A stretch of DNA of 21,825 nucleotides from Peptococcaceae bacterium (GCA_031264885.1 JAISDM010000257.1:1-21825); one strand, 5' to 3'. Positions 1-7,548 are shown, counted from the stretch's first letter. Numbers and translations are program-made. The notes: a model not told the origin generated them from the sequence alone.

Positions 1-2
1 TA

Positions 3-185
3 CTCCTTGATCATAGTGATGATTTCCGGGAATCCAGGATAGAAGGCGGCGACAGCATTGAGTGCCATTATATCTATTTCAGCCTGACTGAGGATAAAAA
101 AGGTCTGCAATCCATCAAATCCACATTAAATTCGTCGTTTCCGGGCGATCCCGGGCGGCAGAATGCCGCCCCTACGACGCCGTGA
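3..185 (+). CDS. C-terminal fragment of an unidentified protein
   Basis: An open frame enters from the left edge and runs 60 codons to a TGA at 183-185, so only the C-terminal end is visible. The first 46 residues have ordinary protein-like composition (for example SRIEGGDSIECHYIYFSL), while the last dozen residues are read from a GGGCGGCA-type palindromic repeat, so the repeat appears to have supplied a new C-terminus. The pattern SRIE followed about 10 residues later by a Y-I-Y-F strand faintly recalls the ACT domain that ends prephenate dehydratases, but this is too weak to name it. The gene would converge with recN. A short hairpin plus T run overlaps its stop codon, which supports a real plus-strand transcript ending here. 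It could still be a chance open frame. Confidence 0.4.
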   Translation, partial: LLDHSDDFRESRIEGGDSIECHYIYFSLTEDKKGLQSIKSTLNSSFPGDPGRQNAAPTTP

Positions 186-235
186 GGCACGGTTTTTGTT
201 GTTTTCGGACGATCCCGGGCCGCGCCCGGCCGTCC
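137..235. repeat. two palindromes with a shared 20-base head
   Basis: Positions 137-156 and 201-220 are near-identical 20-mers (18 of 20 bases match) containing CGATCCCGGGC. The first leads into the palindrome 153-171 (arms GGGCGGCA and TGCCGCCC, loop GAA), the reverse orientation of the commonest repeat in this window. The second leads into a different palindrome at 215-229 (CCGGGC, loop CGC, GCCCGG), with outer GGAC (207-210) and GTCC (232-235) arms. The space downstream of recN is therefore filled by two related elements with different stems. Confidence 0.7.
179..197 (+). terminator. possible small intrinsic terminator
   Basis: Arms CCGTG (180-184) and CACGG (188-192) flank a 3-base loop and are followed by five T (193-197); a G-T pair can add a sixth step. 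The stop codon of the left-edge open frame lies within the hairpin. The stem is short, so termination strength is uncertain. Confidence 0.45.
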
Positions 236-248
236 CGTCCCGCGCGGT

Positions 249-1910
249 CTACCCGTCCAGCATCAGCCGGGCATGCTTGCGCAGCTCCTCCGAATCCATA
301 TCCCCGCTCAGCATCCGGGACAGCTCCCCGATCCGGCCTTCCCGGTCCAGCTCCGTGATCCCCGTCCGGGTCCGGGATCCGTCCCAGGTTTTTTCCAGAA
401 ACAGATGCTGCTTCGCCTTGGCCGCCAAAATGGGGGAATGGGTCACGCACAGCACCTGCTGTCTGCGGCTGATGGCCTGAAGCTTCTCCGAGACCTTCTG
501 GGCCGACTTGCCCCCGATGCCCGCGTCGATCTCGTCGAATACCAGGGTGTCGCAGCCGTCGGTCTGGGCCAGCGCCGTCTTTAACGCCAGCGTCACCCTG
601 GAGAGCTCCCCGCCCGAGGCGATCTTGACCAGGGGCAGCATGGGCTCGCCGGGATTCGGCGCGATATGGAATTCCGCCGCCCCCGCCTCCACGGCCACGC
701 GAAAAACCGCCTTATCCATAAGCAAGTCCGTCAGCTCCCCGTGAACCTGGGCCTCCAGGACCTGGGCCGTTTTTTTCCGCGCCTCTGTCAATTCCGCCGA
801 CAGCGCCTCATAAGCCGCCCGCGTCTGTTCCCGCTCAAGGCCCAAATCATCCCGCCGCTTCTCGCTGTTTTGGAGCGCCGAGAGGCTGCGGCCGGCATCT
901 TGCTCAAAGGCCAGCACATCCTCTATAGAAGGCCCATATTTTTTGCATAACTGCCGAAGTACATACAGCCGTTTCTCCGCTTCCTCCAGGCGCGCCGGCG
1001 AAACCTCCGTCGTTTCCAGATATTGGCTCAGCGCGCCGGCCGCTTCCTCCACAATGTATAAAGCCGGCTCCAGCTTATCGATCCAGTCCGCGATTTGATT
1101 CTCATATTTTACCAATTCATGAAATTGCGCCAGCGCCCGGCTGATTTGATCGTAAGCGGACGAAACGGAGGAAGCGGACGCGCCCCCCGAGTACAGCCGC
1201 TCATAAGCCGCCCTGCATCCGCTCAGGAGCTTCTCCGCGTTGGCCAGCCGCTGAATCTCCGACTGCAGCGCCAGATCCTCGCCTTTGCGCGGCTTGGCCT
1301 GACGGATTTCCTCGATCTGAAAACTCAGCAGATCCAACCGCGCGGCTTTGTCCTTCTCGCGGGCGTCCAGCTCCGCCAAGGCTTTCTCCACATCTTTCAG
1401 CGCCCGGCCCCGGGCTTCCGTCCGGGCCCGCAAGTCCAGCAGCCCCGCCCCGCCGTACTGATCCAGCATATCCACATGCTTATCCGGATTCATCAGCAGC
1501 TGGTGATCCTTTTGCCCGTGAATATCGATCAAATGCCCGGCGATGCCCCGATACTGAGCCAGAGTCAGGGTCCGGCCGTTGATCCGGCACAGATTTTTGC
1601 CGCCGGCGGCAATCTCCCTGGAGAATATGTAGTCCTCCTCGTCCTCCTCCGGGGCAAGGCCCAGCTCCCGGACCGCCTGCCGCACATCCGGATGGCCGGC
1701 CAGATCGAACACACCCTCCACATAGGCTTTATCCGACCCCGCCCGGATCATCTCCGCCGAAGCCCTGGCGCCCAGCAGAACCATCACCGCGTCGATAATG
1801 ATGGATTTGCCCGCGCCGGTCTCCCCCGTCAGCACCGTCAATCCCGACTTGAAAGAAACCGTCATATAGTCGATGATGGCAAAATTTTGAACCGATAAGC
1901 TTTCCAGCAT
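249..1910 (-). CDS. recN: DNA repair protein RecN
   Basis: RecN is an SMC-like ATPase recruited early to DNA double-strand breaks. The 553-residue product has the usual family length. The N-terminal nucleotide-binding half starts with LESLSVQNFAIID and has Walker A GETGAGKS at 29-36. The middle is rich in charged coiled-coil sequence (roughly 150-380). The C-terminal half has the ABC signature SGGELSR at 432-438, Walker B LVFDE at 456-460 and the switch histidine in VTHS near 491. The ATG is preceded by a GGAG motif that overlaps the end of argR, whose stop codon lies 3 bases upstream. It is the last gene of the minus-strand run. In many Bacillota spoIVB and spo0A follow recN, but here repeats and a convergent gene end follow. 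No LexA-type operator was seen directly upstream, as expected for an internal operon gene. Confidence 0.97.
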   Translation of the reverse strand: MLESLSVQNFAIIDYMTVSFKSGLTVLTGETGAGKSIIIDAVMVLLGARASAEMIRAGSDKAYVEGVFDLAGHPDVRQAVRELGLAPEEDEEDYIFSREIAAGGKNLCRINGRTLTLAQYRGIAGHLIDIHGQKDHQLLMNPDKHVDMLDQYGGAGLLDLRARTEARGRALKDVEKALAELDAREKDKAARLDLLSFQIEEIRQAKPRKGEDLALQSEIQRLANAEKLLSGCRAAYERLYSGGASASSVSSAYDQISRALAQFHELVKYENQIADWIDKLEPALYIVEEAAGALSQYLETTEVSPARLEEAEKRLYVLRQLCKKYGPSIEDVLAFEQDAGRSLSALQNSEKRRDDLGLEREQTRAAYEALSAELTEARKKTAQVLEAQVHGELTDLLMDKAVFRVAVEAGAAEFHIAPNPGEPMLPLVKIASGGELSRVTLALKTALAQTDGCDTLVFDEIDAGIGGKSAQKVSEKLQAISRRQQVLCVTHSPILAAKAKQHLFLEKTWDGSRTRTGITELDREGRIGELSRMLSGDMDSEELRKHARLMLDG

Positions 1911-1913
1911 ATC

Positions 1914-2366
1914 CTACTCCATTAAACTGCGCAGGCGCTGCACGACCTCTTCCGTAACCTCCTTCGGCCTGGTCACGGATATGATGGTGTCGTCTCCCGC
2001 CACCGTCCCGATTAAATCCGCCCAATCCACACCGTCGATCAAGGAAGCCACCCCGTGAGCGTTCCCGGGCAAAGTTCGGATGACAATGAGATTCTCACTG
2101 TACTCAATGGACAAAACCACCTCGCGGAACATTCTCCGCAGGCGGTGATTGTCCCTGACAGGGATCTGCCCCTTCGGCAGCCCGTAAGTGTAGCTGTTGT
2201 CCCCCTGGGAAACCTTCACCAGGCGCAATTCCTTGATATCCCTCGAAATCGTGGCCTGCGTCACCTTAAAACCAGCCTGCGTCAACTCTTCCGCTAACTC
2301 GCTTTGAGTTGAAATTTGACTGTTTTTTATGATTTCAAGGATTCTTTTTTGACGGCGTACTTTCAT
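1914..2366 (-). CDS. argR: arginine repressor ArgR/AhrC
   Basis: This is a hexameric, arginine-responsive regulator of arginine biosynthesis and catabolism. The 150-residue length is typical. Residues 1-70 form the winged helix-turn-helix domain, with the recognition region VTQATISRDIKEL around 35-47. The C-terminal oligomerisation and arginine-binding domain carries GTVAGDDT at 120-127, where the paired Asp residues contact arginine. The start codon overlaps the nadK stop as ATGA, and GGAGG lies 9 bases upstream. Placement just before recN is the normal Bacillota arrangement. Its targets are presumably elsewhere, since no arginine genes are in the window. Confidence 0.97.
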   Translation of the reverse strand: MKVRRQKRILEIIKNSQISTQSELAEELTQAGFKVTQATISRDIKELRLVKVSQGDNSYTYGLPKGQIPVRDNHRLRRMFREVVLSIEYSENLIVIRTLPGNAHGVASLIDGVDWADLIGTVAGDDTIISVTRPKEVTEEVVQRLRSLME

Positions 2367-3226
2367 GTGGCCCTCCAGTTTTTTAATTTATTTTGGAGTA
2401 TGGAAAAAAATTGAAAATCACGGGTCCGGATAAAAGCGGCTTGAGCGTCGGAAACCGTCACGACCACACGGTCGTTTTCAAACAAAGGCAGTTGTGTCTG
2501 CCCGTCCACCTCGATAGACGAGCGCGCCGAGACATTCTCCAGCGTCACCGATATGGCCTCATCCCCGGGGACGAGCATGGGGCGTTCCTGGAGCATGTGA
2601 GGGCAGACCGGGGCGATCAGAAGCGCCCGTACCCCGGGATGAACAATGGGGCCGCCCGCGGATAGGGCGTATCCCGTGGAACCCGTGGGCGTGGAGATAA
2701 TGACCCCGTCCCCCCGGTAGGAAGCGGCCGGAACATCCCCGACCTGAACGTGAACGGTCAAAACCGGCGTATTGGAGCCCCTGTGAATGACCAAGTCATT
2801 CAGCCCCAGCAAAACCGGCAGGGGCCCAACCGCCTCGGCCTCCCGCTCCACCCGGCCCTGGAGCATCATACGCGTGTCCAGCGCGTAATCGCCCCCCAGC
2901 GCCATTTCCAGCGCCGCGAACAGATTCTCCGAGCCCAGCTCAGACAGGAAACCCAAGTGACCCAAATTCGCGGCCAATATGGGAATCCCATAAGGCGCCG
3001 TCCACCGGGCCGCCCGCAGGAACGTGCCGTCTCCGCCCAAAGCGGCCACAAAACGCGCCCGGCCCTCGAAGGAAGAAACATAACGCAGCCCGGAATGAAC
3101 CAGCTGCGGAGCGTCGGACTCCAGCATAAGGGTTTGAACGCCGCGGTCCGCGAACCATTGAACCAACTCCCGGGCCAAATTCACCGGCGGGTTTATTAAG
3201 TTAAGCATCAAGCCGACGGAATCCAT
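2363..3226 (-). CDS. nadK: NAD kinase
   Basis: NAD kinase phosphorylates NAD to NADP and supplies the cell's NADP pool. The product as called has 287 residues, a normal length. Visible motifs are GGDGT at 64-68 (with the catalytic Asp), NLGHLGFL at 87-94, NDLVIHRG near 143 and the TPTGSTGY nucleotide-binding motif at 179-186. The start is the ATG at 3226, preceded by GGGAGG with 8-base spacing. A longer in-frame reading begins at 3427, but its extra 67 residues are translated repeat DNA (Gly/Arg-rich copies of the 42-base unit) and should not be annotated as protein. The 3-prime end overlaps argR by 4 bases. About 200 bases of repeats separate it from tlyA, so translational coupling to tlyA is lost. 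Confidence 0.96.
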   Translation of the reverse strand: MDSVGLMLNLINPPVNLARELVQWFADRGVQTLMLESDAPQLVHSGLRYVSSFEGRARFVAALGGDGTFLRAARWTAPYGIPILAANLGHLGFLSELGSENLFAALEMALGGDYALDTRMMLQGRVEREAEAVGPLPVLLGLNDLVIHRGSNTPVLTVHVQVGDVPAASYRGDGVIISTPTGSTGYALSAGGPIVHPGVRALLIAPVCPHMLQERPMLVPGDEAISVTLENVSARSSIEVDGQTQLPLFENDRVVVTVSDAQAAFIRTRDFQFFSILQNKLKNWRAT

Positions 3227-3262
3227 GACATTCACCTCCCGCAAAAACGGCGCCCGCCGCCC

Positions 3263-3419
3263 GTCTTCGACCCGGGCCGCCGCGACGCAATGCCCCCGGC
3301 GCCTGTCTTCGACCCGGGCCACCACAACGCAATGCCCCCGGCGCCCGTAGGGGCGGCATTCTGCCGCCCGTCTTCGACCCGGACCGCCGCAACGCAATGC
3401 CCCCGGCGCCCGTCTTCCA
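3263..3419. repeat. 42-base minisatellite interrupted by a palindrome
   Basis: Units begin GTCTTCGACCCGG and end CCCCCGGCGCC. Copy 1 starts at 3263, copy 2 at 3305 (period 42), copy 3 at 3370, and a fourth fragment starts at 3412. Copies differ at a few bases. Between copies 2 and 3 sits a GTAGGGG-headed palindrome (3351-3369), as if inserted exactly at a unit boundary. The GTCTTCGA unit start also follows the palindrome family elsewhere (5231-5238), so the two repeats are related. The block fills the gap between tlyA and nadK. Confidence 0.85.
3351..3369. repeat. GGGCGGCA palindrome, TTC loop
   Basis: Perfect 8-base arms GGGCGGCA and TGCCGCCC surround a TTC loop, with the usual CCGTAG head upstream. 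It splits the minisatellite. It is the same element as those at 153-171 (opposite orientation), 9260-9278, 20261-20279, 21419-21437 and 21617-21635. Confidence 0.9.
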
Positions 3420-3426
3420 CTCCCCA

Positions 3427-4254
3427 CTATCCACTAACCGCTCCCGCCTCAGCCACAACCTGCCTCACCCTCAGAGGGTCCATCGGACACTCATCCCCCT
3501 GATCCAATGTAAACCACAGAAGATATTCGATATTGCCCTCCGGCCCCCGCACCGGCGAAAAATCCAACCCCCTCGGGCAAAGCCGGGACCCGGCCGCCGC
3601 GCGCCAGACCGAATCAATGACCTCCTCATGAATCCTGGGATCCCGCACCACACCCTTTTTCCCGACCTTCTCCCTTCCCGCCTCGAATTGCGGCTTGATC
3701 AAAGCGACGCCGCAGCCCTCCGGCTTCATCAGAGGCGGCAAAACGGGAAAAATCTTCGACAAAGAGATGAACGCCAGATCCATAGTGACAATATCCACCG
3801 CTTCCTCAATCAAATCCCTGCTCAAATAACGCGCGTTCGTTTTTTCCAAAACCACCACTTTCTCATTTTGCCTTAATTTCCAGCTCAGCTGACCGTAGCC
3901 CACATCCACCGCGTAAACCCTGCGGGCGCCGTTCTGCAAAGCGCAGTCGGTAAATCCCCCTGTGGAAGCGCCCAAATCCAGCACCGCGCGGCGGTTGAAA
4001 TCCACCCCAAACACCTCGATCGCCTTGGCCAGCTTCAGCCCGCCCCGGCTCACATAAGGACACGTATTGCCCCGAACCTCTACCTCCGCCTCCGGAGAGA
4101 CCGGCGCGCCCGCCTTATCCAGCCGGACGCCGCCGGAGAACACCTGACCGGCCATGATCAAAGCCCTGGCCTTCTCTCTGGATTCACAAAAACCGTGAGA
4201 AAGCAAAAAAAGATCCAGCCTCATCTTGGGTTCGCTCATTTTGGATTCGCTCAT
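3427..4254 (-). CDS. tlyA: TlyA-family rRNA 2'-O-methyltransferase
   Basis: TlyA proteins are S4-domain, FtsJ-like SAM-dependent methyltransferases that modify ribose in 16S/23S rRNA; some members are also called haemolysins. The 275-residue length is typical. The S4 RNA-binding domain occupies about 11-72 (MRLDLFLLSHGFCESREKAR, then VSRGGLKL at 68-75). The methyltransferase core has the SAM loop DLGASTGGFTD at 93-103, and LIKPQFE at 185-191 contributes to the catalytic set. The start codon overlaps the ispA stop as ATGA. The N-terminus carries a 15-base tandem duplication encoding MSESK/MSEPK before MRLDLF, so two further in-frame ATGs exist. I keep the first because of the stop-start overlap, although no strong ribosome site precedes any of them. 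Confidence 0.95.
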   Translation of the reverse strand: MSESKMSEPKMRLDLFLLSHGFCESREKARALIMAGQVFSGGVRLDKAGAPVSPEAEVEVRGNTCPYVSRGGLKLAKAIEVFGVDFNRRAVLDLGASTGGFTDCALQNGARRVYAVDVGYGQLSWKLRQNEKVVVLEKTNARYLSRDLIEEAVDIVTMDLAFISLSKIFPVLPPLMKPEGCGVALIKPQFEAGREKVGKKGVVRDPRIHEEVIDSVWRAAAGSRLCPRGLDFSPVRGPEGNIEYLLWFTLDQGDECPMDPLRVRQVVAEAGAVSG

Positions 4255-5138
4255 GTTTCCCGGCCGGCCAAATACTCAATGATGGCTCTCAGCGGCTCCG
4301 TCCGCTCCTCCGGCAAAGCCTCCAGCGCCCGCAGCCCCTTCCGGATGAAATCCCGCGCCATTTCACGGGATCTCTCCAAACCAAAGAGACTGGGATAAGT
4401 GCCCTTGCCCAATTTGTTGTCCCCGCCGGCCGTCTTTCCCATTTTGCCGCTGTCGCCCGCCATGTCCAGTATGTCATCCGTTATTTGAAAAGCCATTCCA
4501 AAGGCTTCCGCGTATTCCGTCAAAGCGTCCAGCATCCGGTCCGGGGCCCCGGCCGTCATGGCTCCCGAACGGATGGCCGCCGCGAACATATCCCCCGTCT
4601 TGTGAACATGTATATACTCCAGCGTCTCCGGATCCACAGCCCGCCCCTCCGACAAAACATCCTGAGTCTGCCCGGCCACCATGCCCGAAGGCCCCGCCGC
4701 CCGGGATATCTCCCGGATGATCTGAAGGCGCGCGGCGGGATCCTCCGCCCCATAAGACGAAAGCACCGTGAAAGCATGGGTCAAAAGGGCGTCGCCCACA
4801 AGAATCGCCATATTCTCCCCATAAACCTTATGACTGGTCAATTTGCCCCGGCGGTAATCGTCGTCGTCCATACAGGGCAAATCATCATGAACCAGAGAAT
4901 AGGTATGGATCATCTCCAGCGCGCAAGCCACAGGCAGCGCCGCCTCCCCGTCCCCGCCCGCCGCTTCCGCGGAAGCCACGCACAGAATGGGACGGAGACG
5001 CTTGCCCCCGGCAAATAAACTGTAATGAATGGCCTCGCTCAGCAAAAAAGGCTTGGCGTAAATGCTCGGCACAAAATCCGCCAGTCTTTCATTGATCCAG
5101 GAAGCCCTTTCCAGAAGATAGCGTTTCAAATCAAACAT
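4251..5138 (-). CDS. ispA: short-chain polyprenyl (farnesyl) diphosphate synthase
   Basis: The enzyme condenses isopentenyl diphosphate with allylic diphosphates to make farnesyl or geranylgeranyl diphosphate. The 295-residue product has the first aspartate-rich motif DDLPCMDDDD at 85-94 followed by RRG, and the second, DDILD, at 221-225. GGKRLRP at 44-50 is the substrate-binding motif near the N-terminus. The start MFDLKRYLLERA matches the family. A longer in-frame ATG at 5171 adds only 11 residues translated from a repeat and was rejected. In many Clostridia dxs lies between ispA and tlyA; here ispA overlaps tlyA directly. Chain-length specificity cannot be settled by eye. Confidence 0.95.
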   Translation of the reverse strand: MFDLKRYLLERASWINERLADFVPSIYAKPFLLSEAIHYSLFAGGKRLRPILCVASAEAAGGDGEAALPVACALEMIHTYSLVHDDLPCMDDDDYRRGKLTSHKVYGENMAILVGDALLTHAFTVLSSYGAEDPAARLQIIREISRAAGPSGMVAGQTQDVLSEGRAVDPETLEYIHVHKTGDMFAAAIRSGAMTAGAPDRMLDALTEYAEAFGMAFQITDDILDMAGDSGKMGKTAGGDNKLGKGTYPSLFGLERSREMARDFIRKGLRALEALPEERTEPLRAIIEYLAGRET

Positions 5139-5253
5139 CCGGCGCCGCCCGCCTTTCCGTAGTGGCGGCATCCTGCCGCTCCGCTTTCTTGCCGCAGACG
5201 CGGCATCTTATCCATCTTCCCTGCCGCCCGTCTTCGATTAACCGCCCGCCCCG
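5139..5253. repeat. repeat-filled gap with four mutually pairing arms
   Basis: A degenerate copy of the common palindrome (GCGGCA 5165-5170, TCC, TGCCGC 5174-5179) is followed by a second hairpin (TGCCGC 5190-5195, AGAC, GCGGCA 5200-5205). All four 6-base arms are identical or complementary, so alternative pairings are possible in the xseB-ispA mRNA. CTGCCGCCCGTCTTCGA at 5222-5238 is the junction sequence shared with the minisatellite. There is no T run, so this is not a classical terminator. Confidence 0.7.
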
Positions 5254-5460
5254 TTAAACGGTCTCCGCCGCGCCGTCCCCCGACAGAATCCTCAGCTGAT
5301 CCGAAGCCCGCTCCAATTGAGTCTCACAAGTCTTAACCAAGCCGACGCATTCCTCGAAGCAGGACAGCACCTGATTCAGCGTGAGCCCCCCCGCTTGCAG
5401 CCGGCCGATCAAATCCGCCAGTCTTTCCACGTTTTGCTCATAAGTCGTCTCCTGTTCCAT
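5254..5460 (-). CDS. xseB: exonuclease VII small subunit
   Basis: XseB is the small helical subunit of exonuclease VII, binding several copies per XseA to degrade single-stranded DNA. The 68-residue length fits the family. The sequence has the expected pattern (YEQNVERLADLIGRLQAGG then LNQVLSCFEECVGLVKTCETQL), predicted as a helical hairpin. AAAGGAGG sits close upstream of the ATG. The gene overlaps the end of xseA by 23 bases, implying coupled translation. Confidence 0.95.
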   Translation of the reverse strand: MEQETTYEQNVERLADLIGRLQAGGLTLNQVLSCFEECVGLVKTCETQLERASDQLRILSGDGAAETV

Positions 5461-6673
5461 CTGCGTCCTCCTTTGTCAAAATCAGGCAGTCAAGCTGCCC
5501 GCGCGCCAGCCTGACCTGGATCCGGCCGCCCTCCGAAACCTGCGCGGCGCGGGAAATAACCCGCCCTTCCGCGTCCATGCAAATGGAATAGCCCCTTTCC
5601 AGCGTGGACAGCGGACTCAGCGCCTGCAATTGGCCGCGTTTAACCGCCAAGTCATACCGGGCCCGCTCCAGGGCGTCTTCCGCGGCCTTATGCAAATCCG
5701 ATTCCATATGCAGCAGATGATCCATCTTAGGTTCGATAAACTTCGTCACCGCGTCCGCCCAAACCAGGCTGTTTCTGTAATGGGAGAGCGTCTCTTCCGC
5801 ATGTCTGAGCCAAAGGCCGGCCCCCTGGCGCAGCCGCTGTTTTTCCCGGTTCAGCTGAGCGCACAGCTCGTCCAGCGGCGGAACCGCCAGCTCGGCCGCC
5901 ACCGAAGGCGTGGCGGCGCGCACATCCGCCGCCAGGTCGGCGACGGTCACATCCGTCTCATGCCCCACCGCCGAGATCACCGGCTTCGGGCAGCGAACGA
6001 TGGCCTCCGCGACCCGCTCCGTATTGAAAGCCGTCAGATCCTGGGCGGATCCGCCGCCCCTGGCCAGAATCACCACATCCAGCTCCGGCCGGCCGCCCAT
6101 GAAGGCCAGTCCCGCGGCCAAAGACGCGGGCGCCTGTTCCCCCTGCACCAACGCCGGATAAAGATAAACCGGCATACCCGGATACCGGCGCCAAACGACC
6201 TGACAGATATCCTCTATCACCGCCCCGGTACGGGATGAGACCACCCCCACCCCCCGGGGCAAAAACGGAAGTTTCTTTTTCCTGTGATGATCAAAATAAC
6301 CCAAATCAGCCAGTTTCTGTTTGAGGGCTTCCAGAGCCAAATTCTCCGCCCCGACCCCCGCCGGCACAATATCATCCGCGTAAAACTGAACCTGCACCTC
6401 TTTGGCGTACAAGCTCACACGTCCGTGAAACAGACAGTCCATGCCGTTTTTGGGCGCAAACCTCAACGCCCCGGCCCTGCCCTTGAACATCACCGCGCGA
6501 ATGGCGCATTGGGCGTCCTGAATCGAGAAATACAAATGCCCGGAGGTGTGCCGTTTGAAATTGGAAATCTCACCTCTAACCCACAGCTGCGACAAGACCG
6601 GCGTCCGCTCAAGCCCCTCCTGAATCAGAGCCGCCACCTGAGATACGGAATAAGCCTCAAATTCCGGCGTCAT
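5438..6673 (-). CDS. xseA: exonuclease VII large subunit
   Basis: XseA is the catalytic subunit of exonuclease VII, which processes single-stranded DNA ends during repair. The 411-residue product is slightly shorter than the roughly 450 residues of well-known homologues, mainly at the C-terminus. An OB-fold occupies about 5-100 (LSQLWVRGEISNFKRH, SGHLYFSI). The catalytic domain follows with VVSSRTGAVIEDI, LARGGGSAQDL and the conserved ISAVGHETDVTVADLAAD motif. A coiled-coil region lies near 265-350. GGAGG precedes the ATG by 6 bases. It overlaps nusB by 17 bases and xseB by 23. Confidence 0.97.
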   Translation of the reverse strand: MTPEFEAYSVSQVAALIQEGLERTPVLSQLWVRGEISNFKRHTSGHLYFSIQDAQCAIRAVMFKGRAGALRFAPKNGMDCLFHGRVSLYAKEVQVQFYADDIVPAGVGAENLALEALKQKLADLGYFDHHRKKKLPFLPRGVGVVSSRTGAVIEDICQVVWRRYPGMPVYLYPALVQGEQAPASLAAGLAFMGGRPELDVVILARGGGSAQDLTAFNTERVAEAIVRCPKPVISAVGHETDVTVADLAADVRAATPSVAAELAVPPLDELCAQLNREKQRLRQGAGLWLRHAEETLSHYRNSLVWADAVTKFIEPKMDHLLHMESDLHKAAEDALERARYDLAVKRGQLQALSPLSTLERGYSICMDAEGRVISRAAQVSEGGRIQVRLARGQLDCLILTKEDADGTGDDL

Positions 6674-7091
6674 TTACAACCTCCGCTGCCTTTGTTTTAG
6701 CCTTGATCTGATCCAGAATCCCATTCACGAAGCGGAACGAATCCTCAGCCCCGTATATCTTGGCAATCTCGACGGCCTCATTGATCACAACGGCGAAAGG
6801 CGTCTCCCGCAAAAATAAAATTTCATACGCGGCAATCCGCAGTATGTTCCGGTCCACGACAGAAATCCGGCTGAAATCCCAATCCAGGACACAGCCGGCG
6901 ATCGCTTGATCCAGCGCGTCCCGGCAGTCCAAAACGCCCCGCACAATTTTATCCCCGAAATCATCCGGTTTCGAGATATTAAATTCTTTTTCATCCGTCC
7001 AATAAGGAATCCGTTCCAAAGGATCCAGCCCGGACAAATCCCAGGCGTACAACACCTTCAGAGCCGTCTCCCTGGACGCGCGCCTGGTCAA
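6657..7091 (-). CDS. nusB: transcription antitermination factor NusB
   Basis: NusB joins NusE (S10), NusA and NusG in the rRNA antitermination complex and binds boxA RNA. The 144-residue all-helical protein has the family hallmarks RRASRETALKVLYAWDLSG at the N-terminus, SVVDRNILRIAAYEILF in the middle and INEAVEIAKIYGAEDSFRFVNGILD near the C-terminus. The start is TTG (7089-7091), preceded by GGGAGG about 10 bases upstream; there is no better ATG, so a non-ATG start is likely. A good sigma-A promoter lies about 45 bases upstream. It heads the tight nusB-recN run. Confidence 0.95.
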   Translation of the reverse strand: MTRRASRETALKVLYAWDLSGLDPLERIPYWTDEKEFNISKPDDFGDKIVRGVLDCRDALDQAIAGCVLDWDFSRISVVDRNILRIAAYEILFLRETPFAVVINEAVEIAKIYGAEDSFRFVNGILDQIKAKTKAAEVVNDAGI

Positions 7092-7135
7092 TGAATCGCT
7101 CCCTCCCGCAGCCGTCAGAGAAATAAACTATTATT

Positions 7136-7164
7136 AATATACCGTATAAATATGCGTTTTTCAA
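7136..7164 (-). promoter_or_regulatory. sigma-A promoter for the nusB-recN run
   Basis: On the minus strand, TTGAAA (7159-7164) and TATATT (7136-7141) are separated by exactly 17 bases within a short AT-rich island. The -35 box lies about 10 bases past the asp23 stop. This would give nusB and downstream genes their own transcript, in addition to any read-through from asp23. Confidence 0.75.
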
Positions 7165-7173
7165 GAAGTAAAT

Positions 7174-7548
7174 TTATTCGTCCCGCTTCTGCGAGAACGA
7201 TATCCCCTGCACATGAATGTTGACCGCCGCCACGCTCAATCCCGTCATCGCCTGAACATCCCGTTTGACCTGGAACTGTATTTTGGTAGCAATCTCCGGA
7301 ATCCGGTACCCGAACTCAACGATCAAAAAAATATCGATGGACGCCTCGTTCATGGCCGCCTCACGCTCAACAATGTCCACTTTTATGCCCCGGCTGGGAT
7401 TCTTCCGCCCCACCAGCTCCGTAAACCCCTCCACAAAGCCGCCGGACAGCATCACCACCCCTTCCACAGACAGCGCCGCCGACTTGGCGATCACCGCCAC
7501 CACATCGTCAGAGATCTTGATCTTGCCAATTTCTTCCGTTTCCGCCAT
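7174..7548 (-). CDS. Asp23/Gls24 family envelope stress protein
   Basis: Members of this family are small cytoplasmic or membrane-associated proteins linked to cell-envelope stress, with no known enzymatic activity. The 124-residue length is typical. The sequence shows the characteristic start GKIKISDDVVAVIAKSAALSVEGV, then SGG and a C-terminal VAAVNIHVQGISF. In Clostridia the gene is regularly found just upstream of nusB, as here. The ATG is preceded by AAGGGGG. Its promoter is read divergently from the ABC transporter operon. The spoIIIA genes often found upstream in spore formers are absent. Confidence 0.93.
   Translation of the reverse strand: MAETEEIGKIKISDDVVAVIAKSAALSVEGVVMLSGGFVEGFTELVGRKNPSRGIKVDIVEREAAMNEASIDIFLIVEFGYRIPEIATKIQFQVKRDVQAMTGLSVAAVNIHVQGISFSQKRDE

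Noticed and set aside
3263..3419. CRISPR array
   Set aside because: Units are directly adjacent with no unique spacers of constant length, and no cas genes are present.
3227..3427. N-terminal extension of NAD kinase
   Set aside because: It is a translation of the 42-base repeats; the ATG at 3226 has a proper ribosome site and gives a normal-length protein.
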